Source: Geobacter sp. UBA5730
GTDB lineage: Bacteria > Desulfobacterota > Desulfuromonadia > Geobacterales > Pseudopelobacteraceae
Direction of reading: 5' to 3'
NCBI GenBank assembly: GCA_002419465.1
Contig: DIGE01000005.1
Coordinates: 1 to 54,087 of the forward strand
DNA: 54,087 nt
How positions within the stretch are numbered: the first letter of the stretch is position 1; every line of letters begins with the position of its first letter. This document shows positions 42,708-50,641 of this stretch, piece after piece. A program made the translations under genes and the position numbers. The notes beneath the pieces were generated by a model. That model searched no databases and was not told where the DNA came from. It worked only from the letters and a program-made list of their open reading frames with translations.

Positions 42708-42745
42708 TATGCCGTGGTCAAGATCGACTATATGGGAGGTTGCAG

Positions 42746-43816
42746 ATGGAAATTTCAGTACTCCCCCTGGCAGCAGGGCAGATGAAGGAAAAGGTAGCTG
42801 ACGAATCGAAACTGGGCTTTGGCCGTGTCTTTAGCGACCGGATGCTGCTGATTGAGTGGACCCCGGAGAAAGGCTGGCACGATGCCCGCATCAAGCCCTA
42901 TGAACCGTTTGTGTTGGACCCGTCAGCCCAGGTATTCCACTACGCCCAGGAGATCTTCGAGGGTCTGAAGGCATATAAGTGGGCCGATGGCCGGATTGCA
43001 CTGTTCAGGCCGGAAAAGAATGCCCGGCGCTTCAACCTTTCAGCCGAGCGACTCTGTATGCCCGAGCTGCCGGAAGAGCTGTTCATCAAAGGGATCAAAC
43101 AGCTGGTCGCCCAGGAAAAGGACTGGATTCCCACTGCGCCGGGCACCTCGCTCTATATTCGTCCCGCCATGATCGGCGTTCAGCCGGTCCTGGGGGTTAA
43201 CCCGTCTGATCATTTTTATTTCTTCGTCATCCTTTCGCCGGTGGGGGCCTACTATGCAGCCGGCTTCAAACCGGTCAGCATCATGGTGGAGGATCATTAC
43301 GTCCGCGCCGTACCCGGAGGCACTGGCGAGGCCAAGACCGGCGGCAACTATGCTTCCTCCCTCAAGGCCGGTCTGGAAGCTAAGAAAAAAGGCTACGATC
43401 AGGTGCTTTGGCTGGATGGCCGTGAGCAGCGCTACATTGAAGAGGTGGGCGCCATGAACATGTTCTTTGTCTATGGCAACAAGATTGTTACTTCCGCCTT
43501 GAACGGCTCTATTCTGGCTGGAGTTACCCGTGATTCTGTGCTGACGCTGGCTCAGAAGCTCGGCTGTACGGTTGAAGAGAAAAAAATCGACGTCATTGAG
43601 TTGATGGCCGACATCAAGGCCGGCAAGGTGACGGAGGCCTTCGGTAGCGGCACTGCTGCGGTGATTACCCCGGTGGGCAAGCTGCACTACAAGGATGAAA
43701 CGGTGCTGTTGGGCGACGGCGAAGTGGGCAGTCTGACCCAGAAACTGTACGATACGCTGACCGGTATTCAGACCGGCCAGGTACCGGATGAATTCGGCTG
43801 GCTCAGCTTCGTTTAA
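42746..43816 (+). CDS. ilvE: Branched-chain amino acid aminotransferase
   Basis: 356 residues from the ATG after GGGAGGT. The BCAT class IV fold: ILSPVGAYYAAGFKPV, GGTGEAKTGGNYASSL with the PLP Lys in TGGNYASSLKAG, YIEEVGAMNMFFVYG and GSILAGVTRDSVL. Length and the YIEEVGAMN signature match the large (eukaryote-like, IlvE type 2) group. It interconverts Leu/Ile/Val and their keto acids. Upstream hairpin with T-run may attenuate transcription. Confidence 0.95.
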   Translation: MEISVLPLAAGQMKEKVADESKLGFGRVFSDRMLLIEWTPEKGWHDARIKPYEPFVLDPSAQVFHYAQEIFEGLKAYKWADGRIALFRPEKNARRFNLSAERLCMPELPEELFIKGIKQLVAQEKDWIPTAPGTSLYIRPAMIGVQPVLGVNPSDHFYFFVILSPVGAYYAAGFKPVSIMVEDHYVRAVPGGTGEAKTGGNYASSLKAGLEAKKKGYDQVLWLDGREQRYIEEVGAMNMFFVYGNKIVTSALNGSILAGVTRDSVLTLAQKLGCTVEEKKIDVIELMADIKAGKVTEAFGSGTAAVITPVGKLHYKDETVLLGDGEVGSLTQKLYDTLTGIQTGQVPDEFGWLSFV

Positions 43817-43860
43817 GTGGACCAGGCGGATTTTTGATCACGCTATGACACTTTGTACAT

Positions 43861-43889
43861 AGGGGCAACAACCGACGGTTGTTGCCCCT
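43861..43889 (+). terminator. Perfect hairpin after ilvE
   Basis: AGGGGCAACAACC, GAC, GGTTGTTGCCCCT: 13-bp perfect stem 44 bp past the ilvE stop. No T-run follows, so termination may be Rho-assisted. Confidence 0.65.
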
Positions 43890-44005
43890 GTCGCGTTGCA
43901 GCGGCGTTTTTTGTCAGCAAAATGGCAGGCTCGCCGTTGCTTTTTCTTGAGTATTTTGAGAGGGGAAAGTGTTAGAATATTTTTATCAAACACAGGAGGT
44001 GTACC

Positions 44006-44308
44006 ATGAAATCAAAAATGCTGATGATCATAGCTTTGCTGGCACTAACCATTTCAACCGCAGCTGCCGCCGGTGACTACCGGGGGGACGAGCGCTGTCC
44101 GAAACCTGCGGACTGGAGCAGGTATTCAGAGCCGTATAATCCCCTGGAACATCCCAATGACTATCCGACCTTTTACAAGTCCGACTGGCCCGGCTGGTCT
44201 TGCTCATACCAACGGGAAGATGGCGTGATCGTACAGTATGGCGACAGCCGTACCCCCCAGCAGCAATGGCAGGACACCTGGGGCGGTTCGGACGGTGAGG
44301 TGAACTAG
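44006..44308 (+). CDS. Small secreted protein, unknown
   Basis: 100 residues, AGGAGGT upstream, signal peptide (IIALLALTISTAAAA). The mature ~78 residues are Trp/Tyr/Pro-rich (EPYNPLEHPNDYPTFYKSDW) with two Cys (ERCPKP, WSCSYQ), suggesting one disulfide in a compact periplasmic domain. Not recognised. Its stop overlaps the convergent regulator gene by 4 bp. Confidence 0.65.
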   Translation: MKSKMLMIIALLALTISTAAAAGDYRGDERCPKPADWSRYSEPYNPLEHPNDYPTFYKSDWPGWSCSYQREDGVIVQYGDSRTPQQQWQDTWGGSDGEVN

Positions 44309-45705
44309 TCGGCGTATTCTTCTTTCTTGAGGCCGTACTTCTTGATCTTGCGATAGAGAGTGGCCATATTCATGCCGGCCTCGCTGGCGGCGCTGTCCAC
44401 GGCGCCGCCATGTTTTTTCAGCAGATCCCTCAGCAGGTCCCGCTCAAAACGTTCCAGAGCGGCGGTGAAGGGAATCTCGTCGCTGAGCACCGGCCCTGCC
44501 TGCGACGTAACCGGCAGTGGGCCTTCCGGGAGTTCGATCACCTGCCCCAGGGTCTCCAGGGTGATATAATCGCTCCCCTCCATGGCCATGCAGGCCTCGA
44601 TCACATTTTTTAACTGACGGATGTTGCCGGGCCACTGGAAGGAGCAGAGTATCTGCATGGCGTCCTTCTCAAACCCCTTGATGGTGGTGCCGAATTTGAT
44701 GTTTTGCAGATGGATGAAGTGGGCCGCCAGCAGGGGGATGTCCTCGACCCGCTCACGCAGCGGCGGCAGATGCAGATTGACCACGTTCAGCCGGTAGTAG
44801 AGATCTTCCCGGAACTCCCCTTTTTTAACCGCCTCCTTCAGATCGGCGTTGGTGGCGGAAATCACCCGCACATCCACCCTGGTCGGCGTGGTCTCGCCCA
44901 CCCTGGTGAATTCCTGTTCCTGTAGGAAGCGCAGCAGGGTCTTCTGGACATTCATCGGCAGGTTGCCCACCTCATCCAGAAACAGGGTGCCGCCGTTGGC
45001 AGCATCCAGCAGACCCTGACGATTTTCGGTGGCGCCGGTAAAGGCCCCTTTGCGGTAGCCGAACAGTTCGCTTTCCAGGATGCTTTCCGGCAGGCCGCCG
45101 CAGTTGATGGCGATGAATTTTATGTCCTTGCGGGCCGAATGGTAATGAACCGCCTGGGCGATCAGCTCCTTGCCGGTGCCGGATTCACCGGTGATCAGCA
45201 CCGAGGTGTCCCGGCCCGCCACCTTGCCTACCTTGTCCAGCACGTTGCGCAGGGCTCCCGAGGCGCCGATGATGTTGTCGAACTGGAGCTTTTCCTCGAT
45301 TTCACGCCGCAGTTCGCGGTTTTCTTCCTGCAACTGCGCCTGCTGCAAGGCGTTTTTGACCCGATACACCAGCTCTGCCGGCTCAAACGGCTTGGTCAGC
45401 ATGTCATAGGCACCTCTGCGCAAGGCCTGAATCGACATCTCCACCGTGGCATAGGCGGTGATGATGATCACCGGCAGTTCGCGGGCCTGCTCCTTGACCT
45501 TCTGCAACACCTCCAGGCCGGTCATGCCGGGCATTTTGATGTCGGTGATCACCAGGTCCCAGTTGCTGGGGGTAAACTCTTCCATCGCCTTGACAGGATT
45601 GGTGTAGGCCCGGATCAGGTAGCCGCTGTCCAGCAGCACCTGCTCCATCATCCGGCAAAGTCCTTCCTCATTATCAATCAGTAGTATCCGTTGCTTGTCG
45701 GTCAT
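44305..45705 (-). CDS. NtrC-family sigma54-dependent response regulator
   Basis: 466 residues from the second ATG, which has GAGGA at proper spacing. Receiver domain with phospho-Asp 55 (WDLVITDIKMPG) and TKPFEP; AAA+ domain with TGESGTGKELIAQ (Walker A), KGAFTGATENRQG (sigma54-contact GAFTGA) and LFLDEVGNLP; a Fis-type HTH ends the protein (AASEAGMNMATLYRKIKKYG). It should activate sigma54 promoters when phosphorylated by the kinase encoded just upstream (32-bp overlap). A candidate sigma54 promoter exists at 50575 in this window; a connection is untested. Confidence 0.95.
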   Translation of the reverse strand: MTDKQRILLIDNEEGLCRMMEQVLLDSGYLIRAYTNPVKAMEEFTPSNWDLVITDIKMPGMTGLEVLQKVKEQARELPVIIITAYATVEMSIQALRRGAYDMLTKPFEPAELVYRVKNALQQAQLQEENRELRREIEEKLQFDNIIGASGALRNVLDKVGKVAGRDTSVLITGESGTGKELIAQAVHYHSARKDIKFIAINCGGLPESILESELFGYRKGAFTGATENRQGLLDAANGGTLFLDEVGNLPMNVQKTLLRFLQEQEFTRVGETTPTRVDVRVISATNADLKEAVKKGEFREDLYYRLNVVNLHLPPLRERVEDIPLLAAHFIHLQNIKFGTTIKGFEKDAMQILCSFQWPGNIRQLKNVIEACMAMEGSDYITLETLGQVIELPEGPLPVTSQAGPVLSDEIPFTAALERFERDLLRDLLKKHGGAVDSAASEAGMNMATLYRKIKKYGLKKEEYAD

Positions 45706-47236
45706 GCCAGTTTTCCTCATAGTCGATCGGCAGTGTCACGGTAACGGTGGTACCGTGGCCTGGTTCGCTTTCTATCGTGATCTCGCCATGATGCATCTCG
45801 ATGATTTGCCGGGTGATGGCCAGCCCGAGGCCGGTGCCACGCATCTTGGTGGTATAGAACGGTTCGAAGATCTTTTCCAGGTTTTCAGCCGGGATGCCGG
45901 AACCGGTATCCCGGAAGATGGTCCGCACCGTATGGTCAGGCCCCGGTGTGGTGGTAATCAACAGTTCGCCGCCATCCGGCATGGCGCCGCCGGCATTCAG
46001 AATCAGGTTGATGGCCACCTGCCGCAGCTGATCGCCATCCAGCAGGACCTTGGGAAGATGCCGGTCAAAGCTGGTACGGATGGTGACGCCGCGCATATCG
46101 GTGTGGTTGGAGGAAAACTCGACAATCTCCGTCAAAAGTTTGTTCAAATTGGTCAACGCCAGGGTCGGGCGAGGGGTGCGGGCGTAGGACAGCAGATCCT
46201 GAACGATCTTTTTGCAACGTTTGCTCTCCCGCTTTATCTCGTGGATGTATTTGTAGTTGGGATCGTCTTCGGCAAGCTTGCCTTCCAGGTAGCCGGCATA
46301 GCCCAGGATCACCCCCAGGGGATTGTTGATCTCGTGGGCCACACCGGACGAGAGCACCCCCAGGGAGGCCATCTTGCCTTGCTGGGCCAGCGAGGCCTCC
46401 ATCTCCTGATTGCGTTTGATGATGTCGGTCATCCGGTTGAAGGCCGTTGCCATCTCGGCCAGCTCGTCGTTGCCGGTCACCTCCATGCGGGCCTCCATGT
46501 CCCCCTTGCGAACCTTGCGGATAGTCTCGATCATATGCATGATCGGGCTGGTGGCCACACTCGAGGCATACAGCACCAGCAACGTAGCAAAACAGCCCAC
46601 AATCGAAATCAGGACGATGGTGCTCAAAAAGATGCGGCTCTTGATGGCGTTGGCTTCTTTGTAAAATTCATCCTCGTAGGAGCCTACCGCCACGATCCAA
46701 TCCCAGACCTTGAAGTATTCATAACGGACGATCTTCATCCGGGGCTTGCTGTCCAGCACATTCTGCCAGGGGTAACGAATCCAGCCGCTCTTTTTTTCGA
46801 TCATCTCGCGGATGAAGGGGTGCCCGTTGGAGTCCCTGGAGTCGATAATGCTCTTGCCTTCCGATTCGGGATGGATCCGCAAAACGCCTTTGCGGTCAAT
46901 GCAGTAGATGTAGCCGGTGGTGCCGACCTGTTTGTTCTTGATCTTCTCCTTCAGCGCGGCAAAGGAGGCGGAGGCCAGCTCAGTCTCGAGATCGCCGGTG
47001 ATGTCGTAACGGTAGTCCTGAAACTGTTTGTCATAGGAACGCAGCAGGTCGATGGTGAACTCGGCCATGTGCTGCAGATCGTCCTTGCTGGTTTGGGTGA
47101 CACCCAGGTAGGCTTGCTGATTGGCGATAAAGCCGGTCACCAGCGCAACCACCAGGATCGGAATGATCACCAGTGGCAGTACCAGCAGCAGCAGTTTGCT
47201 GCGCAGTTTCAGTCTGTCGAAAAAGGGAGTGGACAT
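45674..47236 (-). CDS. Membrane sensor histidine kinase (Cache-HAMP-HisKA)
   Basis: 520 residues from ATG at 47236; 22 more upstream codons are open but add nothing signal-like. TM1 about 15-40, an extracytoplasmic Cache-like sensor (GYIYCIDRKGVLRIHPESEG, GHPFIREMIEKKSGWIRYPW, DWIVAVGSYEDEFYKEAN), TM2, HAMP, then HisKA GVAHEINNPLGVILGY and HATPase (GDQLRQVAINLILNAGGAMP, DTGSGIP, GTGLGLAITRQI). It phosphorylates the following NtrC-type regulator. The Cache fold binds small ligands such as organic acids; the ligand is unknown. Confidence 0.93.
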   Translation of the reverse strand: MSTPFFDRLKLRSKLLLLVLPLVIIPILVVALVTGFIANQQAYLGVTQTSKDDLQHMAEFTIDLLRSYDKQFQDYRYDITGDLETELASASFAALKEKIKNKQVGTTGYIYCIDRKGVLRIHPESEGKSIIDSRDSNGHPFIREMIEKKSGWIRYPWQNVLDSKPRMKIVRYEYFKVWDWIVAVGSYEDEFYKEANAIKSRIFLSTIVLISIVGCFATLLVLYASSVATSPIMHMIETIRKVRKGDMEARMEVTGNDELAEMATAFNRMTDIIKRNQEMEASLAQQGKMASLGVLSSGVAHEINNPLGVILGYAGYLEGKLAEDDPNYKYIHEIKRESKRCKKIVQDLLSYARTPRPTLALTNLNKLLTEIVEFSSNHTDMRGVTIRTSFDRHLPKVLLDGDQLRQVAINLILNAGGAMPDGGELLITTTPGPDHTVRTIFRDTGSGIPAENLEKIFEPFYTTKMRGTGLGLAITRQIIEMHHGEITIESEPGHGTTVTVTLPIDYEENWHDRQATDTTD

Positions 47237-47330
47237 GGTTTGACAGATATAGCCTGAAACAGCCTGCGGAATCAAGGATGCTGCCAGTTTGGGGGTGCGC
47301 AACCAGGACTTTTCTGGTATATTTCAACCC

Positions 47331-48269
47331 ATGAACGCTCAGACAGCTACCCGGATTGATGAAACCCTGCAGTATCTGAACCATAACGTGCTGCAGGGCA
47401 AGCAGGAAGCGTTGCGGCTGGCCATGGTGGCGATGTTGACCGGTGGCCATCTGCTGATCGAAGATCTGCCCGGCCTCGGCAAAACCACCCTGGCGCTGGC
47501 GTTGGCAGGCAGCACCGGGTTGAGCCTGGGCAGGGTCCAATGTACCAGCGACCTGTTGCCTTCCGATATTACCGGCCTGTCAATTTTCCACCGTGAAGAG
47601 GGACGTTTTGTTTTTTTGCCCGGCCCGATCTTTAATCATATTGTGCTGGTGGATGAGATCAACCGGGCCATGCCCCGCACCCAGAGCGCACTGCTTGAGG
47701 CGATGGAGGAACGGCGGGTGACGGTGGAGGGCACTACCCACCCGTTGCCGGATCCGTTTTTGGTGATCGCCACCCAAAACCCGTCCGAACAGACCGGCAC
47801 CTACCCCTTGCCTGAATCACAGCTGGATCGTTTTTTACTGTGCACCGGGATCGGTTATCCTCCGGAAGCGCTCGAAAAGGCGATTATTGCCGGAGGGGGG
47901 ATTCGCGACCGCCTGGCGGGACTGCCCCGGTTACTGGATGTGGAAGCGTTGCTGGCTGCCCGGCAAGCGGTCGCACAGGTTTATCTGGGGGATAAGGTGG
48001 TTGACTATTTGCACCGCTTTATCGCCGTCACCCGCAGTCATTCAGTCGTACTGACCGGTCTTTCCACCCGGGCCGGCATCGGTCTGGCCCAGGCAGCCCG
48101 CGCAGCCGCCTATCTGGCAGGCCGTGACTATGTGGCACCGGAGGATGTGCGCGATCTGGGAGTGGCCTGCGGTGCCCACCGGCTGCTGCTACGGCCCGAA
48201 TTTGAAGGCCGGGACAGAAGGGAACTGATACGGACCATTCTCGCCGAGATACCGCTGCCTTTGGCCTGA
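47331..48269 (+). CDS. MoxR-family AAA+ ATPase
   Basis: 312 residues from MNAQTATRIDE. EDLPGLGKTTLALALA (Walker A), FNHIVLVDEINRAMPRTQSA (Walker B), ATQNPSEQTGTYPLPESQLD (sensor) and the C-terminal lid. MoxR proteins help assemble or activate protein complexes and pair with DUF58/VWA proteins; the next gene is DUF58 and overlaps this stop by 4 bp. Confidence 0.92.
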   Translation: MNAQTATRIDETLQYLNHNVLQGKQEALRLAMVAMLTGGHLLIEDLPGLGKTTLALALAGSTGLSLGRVQCTSDLLPSDITGLSIFHREEGRFVFLPGPIFNHIVLVDEINRAMPRTQSALLEAMEERRVTVEGTTHPLPDPFLVIATQNPSEQTGTYPLPESQLDRFLLCTGIGYPPEALEKAIIAGGGIRDRLAGLPRLLDVEALLAARQAVAQVYLGDKVVDYLHRFIAVTRSHSVVLTGLSTRAGIGLAQAARAAAYLAGRDYVAPEDVRDLGVACGAHRLLLRPEFEGRDRRELIRTILAEIPLPLA

Positions 48270-49129
48270 AGCTGACCCTGTCCGGGGGACTGTACATTCT
48301 GGTCACGATTCTACTGGGTTTTGCCGCGGTCAATACCGGCAACAACCTGCTGTTTCTGGTGGTTTCCGGCATGTTGGCCTTCATGTCGGTCACCGGCTAT
48401 GCGGGGATGGTGAACCTGCAACGGCTGACCGTAGAGTTGATCGCCCCGGACGAGGCATACGCCGGTCAGTCGGCCCCCTGCACCCTGCGCGTCACCAACC
48501 GCAAACGTCGTTTCCCTTCATTCCTGCTGGTATTTTCCTGTGGTGATGCCAGTGCTGCAGTTGCCCAGCTTCGTTCTGCTACCACCGTCAGCCTGCCGCT
48601 CGAGTGCAACTTTTTGGAGCGGGGCAGGGCGCGCATCTCAGCAGTCCAAGTCAGTTCTCCCTTTCCCGTGAATTTTTTTGTCCGTTCCTGGCGGTTGCCG
48701 GTCGCCTGTGAGTTGCTGGTGTATCCGCGGCTGGTGCCCTGTCTGGGGCTGGGCAGCGGTGATGAGGGGGCGCACCCGGCCGAAGGCCAGCGGGAGCAGC
48801 GTGGCTATGATGGTGAGTTGGAGCGGATTGTCGACTATGGCGGCCGGGAGTCGCTGCGGCAGATCCACTGGAAGTTGTCAGCCCGTTCCGGGCAGTTCAA
48901 GGTCAAGAAATATCAAACCGCTGCGGCTGAACCGCTGGTGATCGATCTGGACGCTCTGGCAGGGGGGCTGGAGGAACGGGTGTCCTGTGCCGCCTGGATG
49001 GTGCATCATTGGTCCCTGCAGCGACCGGTGGGGTTGCGGCTGGGGGAAACGCTGCTGCCAGCCATGCCGGGACGGCGCCAGATGCAGCGGTTGCTGGCAG
49101 CGCTGGCCTTGCATGGAAAGGCAGCTTAA
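48266..49129 (+). CDS. DUF58 protein with apparent CTG start
   Basis: 287 residues if translation begins at CTG 48266, which overlaps the moxR stop as CTGA. Family resemblance starts exactly there (KLTLSGGLYILVTILLGFA, AVNTGNNLLFLVVSG: two N-terminal hydrophobic segments) and no ATG/GTG/TTG exists in frame between the upstream stop near 48199 and GTG 48350. The first ATG (48359) would delete the first membrane segment. The DUF58 core is present: RQIHWKLSARSGQFKVKKYQ. Works with MoxR; the target is unknown. Confidence 0.8.
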   Translation: MKLTLSGGLYILVTILLGFAAVNTGNNLLFLVVSGMLAFMSVTGYAGMVNLQRLTVELIAPDEAYAGQSAPCTLRVTNRKRRFPSFLLVFSCGDASAAVAQLRSATTVSLPLECNFLERGRARISAVQVSSPFPVNFFVRSWRLPVACELLVYPRLVPCLGLGSGDEGAHPAEGQREQRGYDGELERIVDYGGRESLRQIHWKLSARSGQFKVKKYQTAAAEPLVIDLDALAGGLEERVSCAAWMVHHWSLQRPVGLRLGETLLPAMPGRRQMQRLLAALALHGKAA

Positions 49130-49812
49130 AGAGGTTTTAAGGAACTCATCAGTTCGTTCAGCTGATGTCTCTGGTTATCGTTGATCTGTTCGAAGGTGAC
49201 GCCGATACCCGGCATCTGGTGGACTTCGCCCCAGTGGCGGACCCAGCGGATGGTGCTGATGATCGGGGTCTGGTCATCCAGTCCGACGAAGCTGATGCTG
49301 ACCTGGTGTTCCGCCTGGTTTTCCGGGTGAGTGCTGAACAGAAAACAACCTTGCCCCGAGACGTTCAGGGTGACCGTCTGCTCTGGTTCAGATTCGTATC
49401 CCCGATGGGTTACCAGGGCGTTCAGGTGCAGGGGCACCCGATCGTTGGGCCTGACCAGCCGCGGAGTGAAGCCGTTACAGATGGTCAGGAACTCCTCCAT
49501 TGAACGGGCAGTCCCGTGGTGGTTGTCGGCAGTCAGGAGTTTGATGCTGTCGGTGGCCGGGGCGATATTCAGGTAGGCGCTGGGCAGGGCCTTGAGAATG
49601 TCCTCCAACAGTTTCTTATCCGACTGGCTGGCCTTGGCAATGATCGGCATGTCCAGCAGAACCCCGTTGAACAGATGGCGGCAGGTCTGGGAGGCAACCT
49701 CCTTCAGCTCCGTCACCGGGCAGCAGGCAAACCCGCGCAGCTCCAAAGCCTCGCAATAGGTCTGGATGCGGGTGTTGCTGCGGGCGACCAGGATCAGGGT
49801 GGGCGCGCTCAT
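49126..49812 (-). CDS. PilZ-domain protein
   Basis: 228 residues from MSAPTLILVARSN. The N-terminal ~110 residues look like a degenerate receiver (LVARSNTRIQTYCEALELRG). The C-terminal half is PilZ-like: RVPLHLNALVT, VTLNVSGQGCFLFST and GIGVTFEQI. The cyclic di-GMP binding RxxxR is represented only by PNDRVPL and the second motif is NVSGQGCF rather than (D/N)xSxxG strictly, so binding is likely but not certain. Coupled to the upstream Cys-rich gene by an ATGA overlap. Confidence 0.8.
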   Translation of the reverse strand: MSAPTLILVARSNTRIQTYCEALELRGFACCPVTELKEVASQTCRHLFNGVLLDMPIIAKASQSDKKLLEDILKALPSAYLNIAPATDSIKLLTADNHHGTARSMEEFLTICNGFTPRLVRPNDRVPLHLNALVTHRGYESEPEQTVTLNVSGQGCFLFSTHPENQAEHQVSISFVGLDDQTPIISTIRWVRHWGEVHQMPGIGVTFEQINDNQRHQLNELMSSLKPL

Positions 49813-50300
49813 CGGGCAGTCCTTGCCGGGTTGAGCAGGCGGTCGAGGGCTGCGCTGAGCGTGCCCTGCCAAGGCAGCCAGGCCAGGGCGGCCTCTCGAC
49901 GTCCCCAGGGGCTTTCACATTCAAAACAGATATCCGGCACCAGTTCACGGCAGAGGCGGGGACGTTGTTCGAACGGCAACTGACAGCCGCTTTCAGCCAG
50001 AAAGACGCAGGGCCCGCTCTCCGGGAGGGGGGAAAAACCAGGGTGCTGCCGCTCCTGCAGGGTGGCAGGGCGTGGATACCTGATGACCAGAGCCGGGTCA
50101 GGTGAGGTTGTGCCTGGTTCATACGGAATGCCCAGGTGCTCTTCCAAGACCCAATTACCTGAGCTCAGGGCCTCTCGCAAGCTGGCGGTCATATCTCCGC
50201 TGCTCTGGAATCGGTCCGGGGCTTCGATGCCCGGTCTGGTAAGACAACAGTGACCGCCGCAGCGGGCACAAAGCTGAAAATCTTCTTTTGAGGTTTTCAT
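49809..50300 (-). CDS. YkgJ-like Cys-rich metal-binding protein
   Basis: 163 residues. A CxxCxxxCC pattern at the start (LCARCGGHCC), then CVFL, GCQL, RLCREL and DICFEC downstream fit the YkgJ/zinc- or iron-chelating family (UPF0153). Function unknown. Overlaps the PilZ gene start by 4 bp. Confidence 0.8.
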   Translation of the reverse strand: MKTSKEDFQLCARCGGHCCLTRPGIEAPDRFQSSGDMTASLREALSSGNWVLEEHLGIPYEPGTTSPDPALVIRYPRPATLQERQHPGFSPLPESGPCVFLAESGCQLPFEQRPRLCRELVPDICFECESPWGRREAALAWLPWQGTLSAALDRLLNPARTAR

Positions 50301-50435
50301 ATGATTTATTGTAGCGTGAAAAACTGATTAATGCCACTAGTCGTGCGCAGGGCTGTGCTGTTGCATGGTGCGGACGATGCTCCTGGGGTGGAGGAGCCGG
50401 AGCAGTTAACCTGGCAGACCAGCCATGTGATGTTT

Positions 50436-50490
50436 TTGCAAAACTGCAAATATGAAAAAGGTGCAGGACATGATGTTTGCATTCTTGCAA
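50436..50490 (+). promoter_or_regulatory. Tandem palindromic activator sites (TTGCA-N4-TGCAA)
   Basis: Two copies: 50436-50449 (TTGCA, AAAC, TGCAA) and 50477-50490 (TTGCA, TTCT, TGCAA). Centres are 41 bp apart, about four helical turns, and lie about 158 and 117 bp before the start expected from the sigma54 promoter, the typical placement of enhancer-binding-protein sites. Confidence 0.75.
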
Positions 50491-50573
50491 TACATGCGCT
50501 GCGTCCTTCTGTAAGGCATCTGCTAATCATCTGATAACAAAGATAAAAATCTATTTTTGGCGTTACTGCGGGT

Positions 50574-50590
50574 TTGGCACGTCAGTTGCC
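50574..50590 (+). promoter_or_regulatory. Sigma54 (-24/-12) promoter of the OFA transporter gene
   Basis: TTGGCACG, TCAG, TTGCC: GG at 50576-50577 and GC at 50588-50589, the exact 12-base separation and near-perfect consensus. Transcription would start near 50601, 41 bp before the ORF. Confidence 0.9.
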
Positions 50591-50641
50591 TTGCAGAAGG
50601 GGTAGCACCACTGGCACCATATCCCTGCAAGGAGGGTTTGT

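Noticed and set aside
45695..47257. 520-residue plus-strand ORF
   Set aside because: Mirror image of the sensor kinase gene with no domain resemblance.
50607..50630. Second sigma54 promoter (ACTGGCACCATATCCCTGCA)
   Set aside because: The distance between the GG and GC elements is too long.
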